Shown here: piece by piece, positions 17,787 through 26,738 of the stretch
Numbering within the stretch: position 1 is the first letter of the stretch
Layout: each line of letters begins with the position of its first letter
From: Gynuella sunshinyii YC6258
GTDB taxonomy: Bacteria; Pseudomonadota; Gammaproteobacteria; Pseudomonadales; Natronospirillaceae
NCBI RefSeq assembly: GCF_000940805.1
Contig: NZ_CP007142.1
Coordinates: forward strand, 2,332,593-2,396,592
DNA: 64,000 nucleotides
Reading direction: 5' to 3'
Translations under genes and position numbers: made by a program
Notes under the pieces: model-generated
The model's database searches: none
Told to the model about the DNA's origin: nothing
What the model saw: the letters and a program-made list of their open reading frames with translations, nothing else

Positions 17787-18042
17787 CGCGTCCCAGACCA
17801 CGCTTAATGTCTTTCAGGATTTCAGCCGGAGTTTGATCGGTGAAGCCATTGGCTTCGGCCTGGATCAGCTTTGCTCTGATCATTTCGAGTTCACGGGTTG
17901 TCTCCTGCTCGCGTACTTGTCGCTCGCGGATCAGCGCTCGTACCACTTCGCTTTCGTTGCCGTAATGCCCCATTTCGATTTGCGCCTTGATCCAGTTATC
18001 TTGCTGGTCGGTTACTGTAATGCTCTTTTTCACCATAGCCAT
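17776..18042 (-). CDS. parD: ParD/CopG-type antitoxin
   Basis: The 88-residue protein (MAMVKKSITVTDQQDNWIKAQIEMG...) has the ParD ribbon-helix-helix N-terminus (SITVTDQQDNWI, GHYGNESEVVRALIRERQ) and a charged C-terminal helix that wraps the toxin. The start at 18042 is chosen because GAGG lies 8 bases upstream. ParD dimers neutralise ParE and repress their own promoter; a CTACC-T-GGTAG inverted repeat at 18074-18084 is a good operator candidate. The stop overlaps parE. Confidence 0.9.
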   Translation of the reverse strand: MAMVKKSITVTDQQDNWIKAQIEMGHYGNESEVVRALIRERQVREQETTRELEMIRAKLIQAEANGFTDQTPAEILKDIKRGLGRDAV

Positions 18043-18073
18043 ACCCGTCACCTCGTTTATCAGGATGAACATA

Positions 18074-18084
18074 CTACCTGGTAG
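18074..18084 (-). promoter_or_regulatory. Candidate ParD operator
   Basis: CTACC-T-GGTAG is a perfect inverted repeat 32 bases upstream of the parD start, flanked by AT-rich sequence that could hold the -10 region (TATTAT read leftward). Ribbon-helix-helix antitoxins bind short inverted repeats at this position. Confidence 0.5.
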
Positions 18085-18171
18085 GATAATATGCTCTCAG
18101 ATAGACTTCCAGCTCTTAATCCTCATCCTCTGAAGCTAAAGTGGATAACAGCGCTTCTTCCGTGGCGCCAG

Positions 18172-18320
18172 GTGACACGGAATATGAAATTGGCGAGGAG
18201 CTGGCGGTTACGGCCAACCGGATCTATGTGTTATTGGATAATAACGGCAAAGGCCGGATTGCCGATCCGGATGACACACGGGCCATGTTGTTGGAATTCA
18301 TCAAACCGGAAAACTTCTGA
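18172..18320 (+). pseudogene. Orphan 3' fragment of the propeller gene; right copy of the direct repeat
   Basis: This is the gap-free counterpart of 8065-8213. In its own frame it still encodes the last 49 residues, including GEELAVTANRIYVLLDNNGK and the closing MLLEFIKPENF, and the same stop. No start codon, ribosome site or upstream part of the gene precedes it; sequence to the left is unrelated. It is therefore a stranded gene end, probably displaced when the 10-kb island entered, or left by a duplication. Confidence 0.88.
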
Positions 18321-18327
18321 GATTCTT

Positions 18328-18359
18328 CGGCCCTGGTAACAATGTTGGCTCCAGGGCCG
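18328..18359 (+). terminator. Strong hairpin after the propeller fragment, before ggt
   Basis: CGGCCCTGG (18328-18336) pairs with CCAGGGCCG (18351-18359), a 9-bp perfect stem followed by GATATTTTAAC on the plus strand. It lies 8 bases after the stranded stop codon and may be the original terminator of the propeller gene; it also lies downstream of ggt on the opposite strand, where no T-tract follows. Confidence 0.5.
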
Positions 18360-18384
18360 GATATTTTAACCTGTCAGTAACGTT

Positions 18385-20124
18385 TTACTGTCCTGCCGCC
18401 AGTCCCTCACGGCGAGTATCGACGCCTCCCAGATAGCCCTCGGTGGTCACTTCGATGGCATGCAGACCACTGTTCAGATCGATCACTTTTACGGTGTGCC
18501 CATGCTCACTGAACCAGCTTTCCTGATCGGCCAGGGGCGTGTTCTGCTCCAGAGCGGTATAGTCATTCCGGTTGGTGATATGAGGCAAATTAGCGGCTAT
18601 GCCAATGGGGGCATTACCTGCCAAAACCGCCAGCATTGGCTGCGTTACATAATCGATGATACGACTGCCGCCGGGAGAGCCGATCAACAGTTTCAGCCGT
18701 TGTTGTTGATCCAGGACGATAGTGGGAGACATGGAACTGCGCGGACGTTTACCAGGCTCGATGCGATTGATGACCGGCTTTCCGTCGCGGCTGGGAATGA
18801 AAGAGAAATCGGTCAACTGATTGTTGAGCAGAAAACCGTTCACCATCAATCCTGAACCAAATCCCATTTCGATACTGGTGGTCATGCTGACAGCATTACC
18901 CCGCTGATCAACGATAGACAGATGACTGGTACTGGGAAATTCACCCACGTCGCCTTCTGCCCAGGCGTGTTGTTGCGGTAATTGTCCGGGGTCCATTTTA
19001 CCATGGTCCTGGTCTCCGCTTGCGAGCTTGGCACGATCACGCAGGTACGTGGTATTGAGCAGGGCTTGTTGTGGTACCTGCACGAAATCCGGGTCGGCGA
19101 TGTACAGATCACGATCCGCGTAGGCCAGACGTGATAACTGGGTAAAACGATGCAGTGTGGGCAGATCGTTGGTGGCCATGCCGCTCATATCATAACTCTG
19201 TGCCATCATCATGATTTGCAGCACGGTCAGACCACCGGAACTTGGTGGCCCCATGCCACAGATGATATAGGCCTGGTAAGGACCACAGGCCGGCTGGCGT
19301 TCGATTGCCCGATAACCGGCCAGATCCTGCTCCGTCATCCCGCTCGGATTAACCGGGCTGTTGCGGACGACAGCCACCAGCTGCTGGGCCAGCCGGCCAT
19401 GATAAAACGCCTTCGCCCCTTCGTTGGCCAGTATTGACAGTGTTTCTGCGTACGCGGGATTTTTAAGCAATTGCCCGGCCTGCAATGGTTGGTTATCCGG
19501 ATAGAAATAAGCACGGGTATCGGAAAATGGTTTCAGCCCGGGATAGTGTTCCTCAGCCAGCAGGTTGGCCAGTCGTGGAGAGACTTCAAATCCCTCCTGC
19601 GCCAGTTTGATGGCCGGATCAAACAGGCTCTTCCATGGCAGACGGCCATATTTTTGATGGGCCAGTTCCATCATGGCCACGACCCCCGGTACGCCAACAG
19701 AACGTCCGCCCACCAGTGCCTCAAAAAACTTCTGTGGCGTGCCATCGGCTTGTAAAAACATATCGGCACTGGCAGATGCCGGTGCGGTTTCCCGACCATC
19801 AAAACTGGTTACGATTTTTTTTCCGGCATCGTAGTACACCATGAATGCACCGCCACCAATGCCTGATGACTGTGGTTCCACCAGTCCCAGCACCAGTTGC
19901 GCGGCAATCGTGGCATCGACGGCACTGCCGCCTTTGGCCAGCATGGCAGTGGCAGCTTCTGTGGCATGGGGGTTGGCAGTAACGGCCATGTATTTTCGGG
20001 TGACAACCGTTTTGTATTCCGTGGTGGTGACAGTATGTTCCGGATCAACATCATTGGATGCGGCAAATATCGTTGAGCTGCCCAATAGGCAGCCAAATAG
20101 GGTCAGAGTCTTGAATCGAATCAT
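18385..20124 (-). CDS. ggt: Gamma-glutamyltransferase
   Basis: The 579-residue precursor hydrolyses or transfers the gamma-glutamyl group of glutathione and related compounds in the periplasm. A signal peptide precedes TANPHATEAATAMLAKGGSA, the start of the conserved large subunit. The autocleavage site lies before Thr399 in the STSHLSIVD segment, giving an N-terminal threonine nucleophile; MGFGSG and LLNNQLTDFS follow as in the small subunit. Length and order are normal for the family. AGGAG sits about 7 bases before the ATG. It stands alone, convergent with the propeller fragment, and marks the return to ordinary chromosome right of the island. Confidence 0.94.
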   Translation of the reverse strand: MIRFKTLTLFGCLLGSSTIFAASNDVDPEHTVTTTEYKTVVTRKYMAVTANPHATEAATAMLAKGGSAVDATIAAQLVLGLVEPQSSGIGGGAFMVYYDAGKKIVTSFDGRETAPASASADMFLQADGTPQKFFEALVGGRSVGVPGVVAMMELAHQKYGRLPWKSLFDPAIKLAQEGFEVSPRLANLLAEEHYPGLKPFSDTRAYFYPDNQPLQAGQLLKNPAYAETLSILANEGAKAFYHGRLAQQLVAVVRNSPVNPSGMTEQDLAGYRAIERQPACGPYQAYIICGMGPPSSGGLTVLQIMMMAQSYDMSGMATNDLPTLHRFTQLSRLAYADRDLYIADPDFVQVPQQALLNTTYLRDRAKLASGDQDHGKMDPGQLPQQHAWAEGDVGEFPSTSHLSIVDQRGNAVSMTTSIEMGFGSGLMVNGFLLNNQLTDFSFIPSRDGKPVINRIEPGKRPRSSMSPTIVLDQQQRLKLLIGSPGGSRIIDYVTQPMLAVLAGNAPIGIAANLPHITNRNDYTALEQNTPLADQESWFSEHGHTVKVIDLNSGLHAIEVTTEGYLGGVDTRREGLAAGQ

Positions 20125-20445
20125 TAAGCTCTCCTGAGTGATGTGATGTCATCGCTCATGGAAAATCGCACAAAGTATGAAAGCCCTGTGGAAAAGCAGT
20201 CCTGCAGCGTTTTGGATATCTGGTGTCGGATATGGCAGCAATAAGCACCAGGAAGGTGTCAGTATGCTAGGTAATGAAGATGGAATAAACCGAATATTTC
20301 TGATCGGTGGGTAAACATTTTATCCGTTAACGGGAATCCAATGTCTGGATTCCCGGAATATAGCCGTCAATGTGGTGTGACCGGTCCGGCATTAGTATCT
20401 GCTGGCGGCCAGGGAAAGCCGTCAGCCAGGATCAAAAAATAGCCG
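20125..20445. other. Intergenic region between norZ and ggt
   Basis: No gene. It holds the ggt promoter on its left side and a perfect 10-bp hairpin (CGGGAATCCA-ATGTC-TGGATTCCCG, 20331-20355) that probably ends the norZ transcript. A short AGCCGTCA sequence occurs three times between 20361 and 20449; its meaning is unknown. Confidence 0.5.
20331..20355 (-). terminator. Probable norZ terminator hairpin
   Basis: A perfect 10-bp stem with a 5-base loop about 90 bases past the norZ stop. On the leftward strand it is followed by a TTAACGGATAAAATG stretch, so the U-tract is weak. Confidence 0.45.
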
Positions 20446-22710
20446 TCAGCTCTGTGTCTGTGTCCGTACTTTTTTACCGATGAGTCGGATATTAAAAATG
20501 CCGCTGAAGACCTGCCAGCTGATGGCCAGCACACCCACGATGAATACCATATCACCGATACCGCGAAGCCAGCGCAAAGTTTGTAACAGTTCGGATTGCA
20601 TGAAGGTTTCGCTGCGGGCATACCAGAGTCCCTGACTGGCGCTGGCAAAAAACTGCATCAGACCGATCGGCAGCAGACTGATGATGATCATCAGAACAAG
20701 TCCGCCATTGAGTGACCAGAAGGCTGTTTTCATCAGAACTTCGCTGAAGACCAGTTGTGGTCTGATATAGCGCAGAATCAGCAGGGTGAAACCGATGGCC
20801 AGAAAACCATAGACACCAAACAGCGCTGCATGGGCATGAACCGCAGTGGTATTCAATCCCTGAACATAGTACAGCGATATCGGTGGGTTGATCATAAAGC
20901 CAAAGACTCCGGCACCCAGCATATTCCAGAACGCCACGGCAACGAAACAGGCCAGCGGCCATTTAAGATGTTCCATCCATGGAGCACTGCGGCGCAGCCG
21001 CCAGTTTTCCCAGGCCTCATGACCCAGCACAATCAGGGGTACCACTTCCAGAGCACTGAAGGTGGCACCAATGGCCATGACCGGAGTGGTGGTTCCGGAA
21101 AAATACAGATGATGGAAGGTGCCGGGAATGCCGCCTACCAGAAACAGAGAGGCAGAGGCCAGGCTGGCAGTCGTGGCCATCGGTTTGGAGATTAACCCCA
21201 GGGAACAGAAGATAAATGCCAGAGCCGCAGTGGCAAACACTTCAAAGAAACCTTCCACCCAAAGATGTACAACCCACCAGCGCCAGTATTCCATGATGGA
21301 AATATTGGTACGCTCACCATAGAAGAAACCGGAACTGTAGAATAAACCAATGGCCACCACCGATGCGGTCAACAGCGCCAGCAGGTTTTTGTCACCGGAC
21401 TGTTTGAAGGCATTTCCGATACCCCGAAGCATCAGTACCAGCCAGAACGCCACACCGGTAAATTTACCGATCTGCCACAGGCGGCCGAGGTCGATGTATT
21501 CATAACCCTGATGACCCAGCCAGAAATTCAGTTCCGGTGGCATGATCTGGGCGATGGCCAGCCAGTTGCCGACAAATGAACCGGCTACGACCAACACCAG
21601 TGCCCAGAATAGAATGTCTACCCCCAGTTTCTGGTAACGGGGATCTTTACCGCCATTGATGATGGGAGCCAGAAACAACCCGGCGGCCAGAAATCCCGTT
21701 GCAATCCAGAACAACGCACTTTGGATATGCCAGGTACGCACCAGTGAATAGGGGAACCATTTGGAGATATCCAGGCCATAGAACTGCTGTCCTTCAACGG
21801 TATAGTGTGCGGTGATACCACCGATCAGAACCTGAAAACACATGAGAGCCACGACCAGCACCAGATATTTTCCGAGCGCCTGTTGCGAAGGCGTCAGTTG
21901 GATAATGCTGAGAGGATCCCGGCTGGCCGGTACCACGGTCTCATCTTGGTGATGCAGGAATGACCATGCCCAGACCAGAGCCCCGATGCCGGCGATTAGC
22001 AGGACTACGCTGACGATGGACCAGGTGATGTTTTCTGCTGTCGGCGTGTTGTCAATCAATGGTTCGTGGGGCCAGTTATTGGTGTAGGTTGCATGACTGT
22101 CCGGTCGGTTGGTGGAAGCCGCCCAGGCGGTCCAGAAGAAAAATGCGCTAAGATCCTGACGCCGCTGAGAATCCGGCAGGGTGTTTTCTTTCATCGCGTA
22201 ATGTTCACGGGTGCTGTGCAGTGCCGGATCATCGGCAAACAGATTCTGATAGTAGGCAGCGGTCTGAGCAATGGCTTTGGCCCGGCGCTCACTGATAAGT
22301 ACTGAATTGTTTTCCAGAGAGTTATGACGATATTCGGTTTTCAATCGATGTTGCAGCAGCATCTGTTGTTCGTCATCCAGCGAGCGGTAAGGTTTTCCAT
22401 ATTCATCACCGGCGGCAATTTCAAGCCATTGGGTCAGCTCCCGATGCAGCCAGTCGGCGGTCCAGTCAGGTGCCTGATAAGCGCCATGACCCCAGATTGA
22501 ACCAAGCTGCATACCACCGACAGACTGCCAGGCGCTTTGACCCGCCAGGACGGTATCGTGGTCGAACAGAAGTTGCCCGGATGGAGTTTTGAAAGTGTCC
22601 GGTATCGGCGGTGCCTGACGATAAACCTCCCGCCCGAAGTAGCCCAATAATGAAAAAGTAATGATGACAACGGTACAAAGCAGCAGCCAGAGTTTTTTAT
22701 ATGCTCCCAT
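20446..22710 (-). CDS. norZ: Quinol-dependent nitric oxide reductase (qNOR)
   Basis: The 754-residue integral membrane protein reduces 2 NO to N2O using quinol. The N-terminal extension (one membrane helix plus a periplasmic domain with GHGAYQAPDWTADWLHRE) replaces the NorC subunit, and the rest is a NorB-type haem-copper-family core with about twelve helices and histidine-bearing stretches such as WWVVHLWVEG and GTFHHLYF. The ATG at 22710 is chosen because GGAG lies 8 bases before it; it overlaps the end of the ric gene by 14 bases. With ric and divergent norR it forms an NO-detoxification unit controlled by the sigma-54 promoter upstream of ric. Confidence 0.95.
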   Translation of the reverse strand: MGAYKKLWLLLCTVVIITFSLLGYFGREVYRQAPPIPDTFKTPSGQLLFDHDTVLAGQSAWQSVGGMQLGSIWGHGAYQAPDWTADWLHRELTQWLEIAAGDEYGKPYRSLDDEQQMLLQHRLKTEYRHNSLENNSVLISERRAKAIAQTAAYYQNLFADDPALHSTREHYAMKENTLPDSQRRQDLSAFFFWTAWAASTNRPDSHATYTNNWPHEPLIDNTPTAENITWSIVSVVLLIAGIGALVWAWSFLHHQDETVVPASRDPLSIIQLTPSQQALGKYLVLVVALMCFQVLIGGITAHYTVEGQQFYGLDISKWFPYSLVRTWHIQSALFWIATGFLAAGLFLAPIINGGKDPRYQKLGVDILFWALVLVVAGSFVGNWLAIAQIMPPELNFWLGHQGYEYIDLGRLWQIGKFTGVAFWLVLMLRGIGNAFKQSGDKNLLALLTASVVAIGLFYSSGFFYGERTNISIMEYWRWWVVHLWVEGFFEVFATAALAFIFCSLGLISKPMATTASLASASLFLVGGIPGTFHHLYFSGTTTPVMAIGATFSALEVVPLIVLGHEAWENWRLRRSAPWMEHLKWPLACFVAVAFWNMLGAGVFGFMINPPISLYYVQGLNTTAVHAHAALFGVYGFLAIGFTLLILRYIRPQLVFSEVLMKTAFWSLNGGLVLMIIISLLPIGLMQFFASASQGLWYARSETFMQSELLQTLRWLRGIGDMVFIVGVLAISWQVFSGIFNIRLIGKKVRTQTQS

Positions 22711-23377
22711 GAGAAATCTCCAGTGCATCGACAAACAGGATATTGTTTTCCAGATGGATGTGCTGCATCAGATCTGTGCGCAACTGTGCAAGCCCGCTGT
22801 ACAGTGCTCGCCAGGTGTTGCAGGCACCTTTGGGCAGGGTGATGTTATGGGTGATCTCTGCGAGGCGGGTGAGTTCCTCACCGTGGTGGTCGTGCTCAAT
22901 CCGCATGACCGAAATCGGGCCTCCCACGGCTTTGCCGCGAGCGCCCTGACGCAGCATCGGGAACAGGACGTTTTCCTCTTTGAGCATGTGGCTTTCGAGC
23001 GCCTGCTGCATATCATGCAACTGCGTGCTGAGTCCCTGAGGACAGTCCGGACGATCCCCATGTACTTGTTCCACTCTCAATGCCAGACGGATGAGCTCCG
23101 GAAACTGCCGGCGATGATGTTCATGGTAACGTTCGAGAATATGATCAATAAGTTCATCGATGGTGGCGTCTGACCAGTCCTGTTCGACTTCAGTAGCACT
23201 TAACAGTGCTTCGAGGCGACTGATGACGACTTCTGCCGGCAGAGACTTCTGTTGGAGGGCGTCTTGCAGGGACTGCTGGCCTCCGCAGCAAAAATCGAGG
23301 TCGAACTCATGAAAGATTTGTGTGCTGCCCGGGATATTGCGGGCCAGCCAGGCAACGGATTGATCAAGTAAATTCAT
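22697..23377 (-). CDS. ytfE: RIC (YtfE/ScdA/DnrN) iron-sulfur cluster repair protein
   Basis: The 226-residue protein is a di-iron hemerythrin-like protein that helps restore iron-sulfur clusters after nitrosative damage. The N-terminal ScdA-type segment holds the Cys30-Cys31 pair in DFCCGG; the hemerythrin part supplies the histidines in ERYHEHHRRQ, ALESHMLKEENVLF, RIEHDHHGEE and HIHLENNILF. The start at MNLLDQSV has AAAGGAA 6 bases upstream; in-frame codons further upstream would reach into the regulatory region. First gene of the leftward ric-norZ operon, preceded by a sigma-54 promoter and NorR boxes. Confidence 0.94.
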   Translation of the reverse strand: MNLLDQSVAWLARNIPGSTQIFHEFDLDFCCGGQQSLQDALQQKSLPAEVVISRLEALLSATEVEQDWSDATIDELIDHILERYHEHHRRQFPELIRLALRVEQVHGDRPDCPQGLSTQLHDMQQALESHMLKEENVLFPMLRQGARGKAVGGPISVMRIEHDHHGEELTRLAEITHNITLPKGACNTWRALYSGLAQLRTDLMQHIHLENNILFVDALEISHGSI

Positions 23378-23415
23378 GGAATGTTCCTTTGGGTAAATAC
23401 TCGTATCCTTTATTG

Positions 23416-23430
23416 GCAATGGTTGTGCCA
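23416..23430 (-). promoter_or_regulatory. Sigma-54 (-24/-12) promoter of ric-norZ
   Basis: Read leftward, TGGCAC-N5-TTGC is an exact match to the conserved -24 and -12 elements. It lies about 40 bases upstream of the ric start codon, so transcription should begin near 23404. Genes under NorR use this type of promoter. Confidence 0.85.
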
Positions 23431-23470
23431 TTCCATAAGCTATTGATTTTAAAGAATAAAAATTAAATAT

Positions 23471-23483
23471 GGTAAATAAAACC
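23471..23483. promoter_or_regulatory. NorR-binding site 1
   Basis: GGT-AAATAAA-ACC matches the NorR enhancer pattern GT-N7-AC with one extra symmetrical base pair on each side. It is the site nearest the sigma-54 promoter, centred about 73 bases upstream of the predicted start point. Confidence 0.75.
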
Positions 23484-23495
23484 ATTGTTGGGTAG

Positions 23496-23508
23496 GGTTA
23501 TAAATACC
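23496..23508. promoter_or_regulatory. NorR-binding site 2
   Basis: GGT-TATAAAT-ACC, same pattern, centred 25 bases from site 1. Confidence 0.75.
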
Positions 23509-23516
23509 TTTTTAAT

Positions 23517-23529
23517 GGTAAAAAATACC
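23517..23529. promoter_or_regulatory. NorR-binding site 3
   Basis: GGT-AAAAAAT-ACC, same pattern, centred 21 bases from site 2 and ending one base before the norR start codon. NorR bound here would also cover the norR translation start region, which would make the gene autoregulated. Confidence 0.75.
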
Positions 23530-23530
23530 C

Positions 23531-25075
23531 ATGATTGAATATACCCTGCTGGCCGATCTGGTCACTGAATTGCCCCAGGGCATCCGTTTGCAGCGTCTGG
23601 TTGAAACCATACGTACGCAATTTTGCTGTGGCGCGGTTGCGCTGCTGCGCCTGGATGGCGACAGTCTGCGGCCGGAGGCGGCTGCCGGACTGGTGCGTGA
23701 AGCGCTGGGGCGACGTTTCCTGGTTGCCCAGCATCCTCGCCTGACGGCCATTCTGGCTGATCGGCAACCCGTCAGTTTTGATCACGATACGACTCTGCCG
23801 GACCCTTATGACGGGTTATTGGAAAGTAATATCGGTGAACCTCTGCCAGTGCACGACTGTATGGGAGTCAGTCTGTATGTGGATGGGGAGCAATGGGGTG
23901 CTCTGACTCTTGATGCCCTGACGCCGGGAACATTTGATCCCCAGGCACGTGATGATCTGGCCCGATGTACGTTGATGGTTGAAGCAGCTATCCGGATGAC
24001 GCGGCTGGAGCAGGAGCGCCGACATTTGAGACAGTTGCCCAGGGGAGCAGATGTTGCTCATCCGGTCGCAAATGATACTGATGAACTGCTGGGGCGCAGC
24101 CGGGTGATGCAGTTACTGCTGGCAGAAATTGATGTGGTTGCCGCTGCGGATCTGCCGGTGTTGCTGACGGGTGAGACCGGGGTGGGTAAGGATCTGTGTG
24201 CCCGACGATTGCACTATCGTTCCGCCCGTGCCGATGCACCCTTGATACACGTAAATTGTGCAGCACTACCGGAATCACTGGCCGAAAGTGAGTTGTTCGG
24301 TCATATAAAAGGTGCATTTTCCGGGGCTGAAAGCGGACGGGCCGGCAGGGTTGAGGCTGCCAGTGGCGGCACTTTGTTTCTGGATGAAGTGGGGGAACTG
24401 CCACTGACGGTTCAGGCCAAATTGCTACGCACCTTGCAGAATGGTGAAATTCAGCGGTTGGGTGAAGACAAGCCCCGGCATGTGGATGTTCGTATTATCG
24501 CCGCCACCAATCGGCAGCTGCAGGAGCGGGTGCGTGAAGGTCAGTTCCGGGCCGATCTGTACCATCGTCTGTCGGTGTATCCCATTCCGATTCCACCGTT
24601 GCGGGAGCGTGATAACGATGTGCTGCTGTTGGCCGGATTTTTCCTTGAGCAGAACCGGGCTAGATTAGGCATACGCAGTCTGCGATTGTCTGCCGCCGCA
24701 GAGCAAATGATTTTGCGTTATCCCTGGCCGGGCAATGTTCGTGAACTGGAACACGTGCTCAGCCGGGCTGCTCTGAAAGCGGTCAGTTTCGGTGCCCGGC
24801 GGGATACGATTGTCACGCTGGATACTGATCTGCTGGATTTGTCTGTCACGCCTGTTGCCCCGGTGACGGCCGCTGTCGCGGTAACGGATACTTCGATGGA
24901 ATCGACCGGTTCGACCTGGCTGTCATTGCGACAGCAGGTGGAAAACTGTCAGCGCCAGGCGATTCGAACCGCACTTGAGCAACATCATCAAAACTGGGCA
25001 GCAGCGGCCAGAGTGCTGGAGCTGGATCCCAGTAATCTGCATAAGCTGGCCAGAAAACTGGGACTGAAACCATGA
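23531..25075 (+). CDS. norR: NorR, nitric-oxide-sensing sigma-54 activator
   Basis: The 514-residue regulator has an N-terminal GAF domain (1-170) with the DPYDGL and VHDCMGVSL segments that supply the mononuclear-iron ligands in NorR, an AAA+ domain (about 185-425) with Walker A at residues 214-221 (GETGVGKD), GTLFLDEVGEL as Walker B, and a C-terminal Fis-type helix-turn-helix (NWAAAARVLELDPSNLHKLA). The sigma-54-contacting loop reads GAFSGA (261-266) instead of the usual GAFTGA. There is no good ribosome site before the ATG; the third NorR box occupies that place. It is divergent from ric-norZ, which it should activate when NO binds the GAF iron. Confidence 0.94.
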   Translation: MIEYTLLADLVTELPQGIRLQRLVETIRTQFCCGAVALLRLDGDSLRPEAAAGLVREALGRRFLVAQHPRLTAILADRQPVSFDHDTTLPDPYDGLLESNIGEPLPVHDCMGVSLYVDGEQWGALTLDALTPGTFDPQARDDLARCTLMVEAAIRMTRLEQERRHLRQLPRGADVAHPVANDTDELLGRSRVMQLLLAEIDVVAAADLPVLLTGETGVGKDLCARRLHYRSARADAPLIHVNCAALPESLAESELFGHIKGAFSGAESGRAGRVEAASGGTLFLDEVGELPLTVQAKLLRTLQNGEIQRLGEDKPRHVDVRIIAATNRQLQERVREGQFRADLYHRLSVYPIPIPPLRERDNDVLLLAGFFLEQNRARLGIRSLRLSAAAEQMILRYPWPGNVRELEHVLSRAALKAVSFGARRDTIVTLDTDLLDLSVTPVAPVTAAVAVTDTSMESTGSTWLSLRQQVENCQRQAIRTALEQHHQNWAAAARVLELDPSNLHKLARKLGLKP

Positions 25076-25082
25076 TCGCAGG

Positions 25083-26726
25083 TTATTCAATGACAAACTG
25101 AGTGGTGACCCGTTTGAGTTGTTCTGACAAGTGGGTCAGGTTCTGACTGGCGCTCAGCAGTTTATGTGAATCCGACAGCGCGGTTTCGGAAACGCTTTTG
25201 ATGTCGCCTATTTTGCCGTCAATTTCGAAAGCCCGTTGGGATTGTCCCTGTGCTTCGCTGGTCACCATCCGGCTTTGTTGGTCAAGGGAGACAATGCTTT
25301 GGGTGATACCGGATAACGCCTGATGGAGGTTGCCGATCTGTTCGACCGATGACGAGGTCAATGCTCTGCCTTCCTGCATCGCATCCACCGCCGTTTCTGA
25401 CTGCTGCTGCAACTGATGGATCATGGTTTCTGTTTCATGGACGGATGTCTGGGTCCGGCTGGCCAGGGATCGTACCTCTTCTGCCACGACGGCAAAACCG
25501 CGCCCGAGTTCGCCGGCACGGGCGGCTTCAATGGCAGCATTCAACGCCAGCAGGTTGGTTTGCTCGGCGATGTGCCGGATGACATCAAGAATCGCACCGA
25601 TATCCTGAGTGTTTTGTTGCTGGCGGATAATGACTGTGCAGGCATGATCCACGCTTTGCTCCAGGTCGTTCATAATGTTCCTGGTCTGTTCCGCCAGTAC
25701 CTGGCTCTTGGCGGTTTCTTCCCTGGCAATCTGGGTTTCTTCATGGCTGGAACGGGCATGACTGAGGATTTCTTCAGCGGCCTGAAAGTTTTGTTTCAGG
25801 GTGATGTTCAGTACATCAATATCTTTGTTGTGACTGTTAAAGCGCTGGTCCGATTGCTCGGCCATATCCTTTAAATCACTGGAAGCCCGGGCAATGTGGC
25901 GTCCTGATTCAGCGATACCCTGAATGCTTTCCTGAAAAACCGTCAGCATGGCATTTATGCCGGTGGCGATCTGGCCGATTTCATCCTGGTGGCGGATGTT
26001 GGTGCGCAGGGTCAGGTCGCGGTTGATCGTGATCTGTTGAATAACGGCCAGCAGATCGCGGATCGGATGAATCAGGTAACGTAAAAACAGTAGTGATCCC
26101 AGTATCAAAACTGCCAATATGGTCAGACAGTAAAGCGATGACTTCAGGGCACTGTTGAAGAACAGATGGTTCACGTCTTCAAGGTCGATATCGGTTCCAA
26201 TGATCCAGTGCCAGTCAGGGTAATTACGAATATAGGTTAGTTGCCTGCTGATATGAGTCTTGTCGGAATCATCCTCTACAGAGCTTTCATTTCTGCGGGA
26301 CAGGAAGCCTTCTCCTTCGGTTTCCGCCAGATTGATAATCTCGCGATAAATGTTTCGTCCATCGGGATCAATGACGTTTGACACGTTTTTGCCCTTTTGA
26401 TCCTTATGCATGGGATCCAGAATCAGGTTGCCCTCATTGTCCAGAATCCAGAAATACTGGTTGCCATCAAAACGAAGATATTTGATGGTTTTCAGAGCCT
26501 CCTTTTGCGCTCTGCCAGTGGTCATGAAACCAGCGTCTTCGCGACTGCGATAATAACTCACAATTGCCTGTGCGGTTTCGATCAGTGCTTTGGCTTTGTC
26601 CTCACGTTCAAGAATGAGGTTTGAACGCATATTCAGCAACGTCAGCGCCTGCATGAAAATGATGGCGGTAGAGGTAAAAATGATTAACGCGATCAGCTTG
26701 ATTTTAATACTGCTGTGAAATGTCAT
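25083..26726 (-). CDS. Methyl-accepting chemotaxis protein with single Cache domain
   Basis: The 547-residue receptor has a first membrane helix (about 8-30), a periplasmic sCache_2 domain (about 35-185, with [20 protein letters not shown] and [12 protein letters not shown]), a second helix (about 190-210), a HAMP domain and a long cytoplasmic coiled coil whose tip is the invariant [17 protein letters not shown] segment that binds CheA and CheW. sCache_2 receptors sense small organic ligands; which one is unknown. An ATG at 26738 in the same frame is an alternative start; neither has a strong ribosome site. It converges on norR with 7 bases between the stops. Confidence 0.93.
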   Translation of the reverse strand: MTFHSSIKIKLIALIIFTSTAIIFMQALTLLNMRSNLILEREDKAKALIETAQAIVSYYRSREDAGFMTTGRAQKEALKTIKYLRFDGNQYFWILDNEGNLILDPMHKDQKGKNVSNVIDPDGRNIYREIINLAETEGEGFLSRRNESSVEDDSDKTHISRQLTYIRNYPDWHWIIGTDIDLEDVNHLFFNSALKSSLYCLTILAVLILGSLLFLRYLIHPIRDLLAVIQQITINRDLTLRTNIRHQDEIGQIATGINAMLTVFQESIQGIAESGRHIARASSDLKDMAEQSDQRFNSHNKDIDVLNITLKQNFQAAEEILSHARSSHEETQIAREETAKSQVLAEQTRNIMNDLEQSVDHACTVIIRQQQNTQDIGAILDVIRHIAEQTNLLALNAAIEAARAGELGRGFAVVAEEVRSLASRTQTSVHETETMIHQLQQQSETAVDAMQEGRALTSSSVEQIGNLHQALSGITQSIVSLDQQSRMVTSEAQGQSQRAFEIDGKIGDIKSVSETALSDSHKLLSASQNLTHLSEQLKRVTTQFVIE

Positions 26727-26738
26727 CGATACTACCAT

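Noticed and set aside
8065-18320. Searched the island for an integrase, transposase, CRISPR array or integron attC sites
   Set aside because: None is readable; the hairpin near 17400 does not have attC core sites, and the direct repeats are far longer than IS target duplications.
18091-18339. Rightward 82-codon frame covering the right repeat copy
   Set aside because: It is out of frame with the propeller homology; the frame ending at 18320 is the one that matches.
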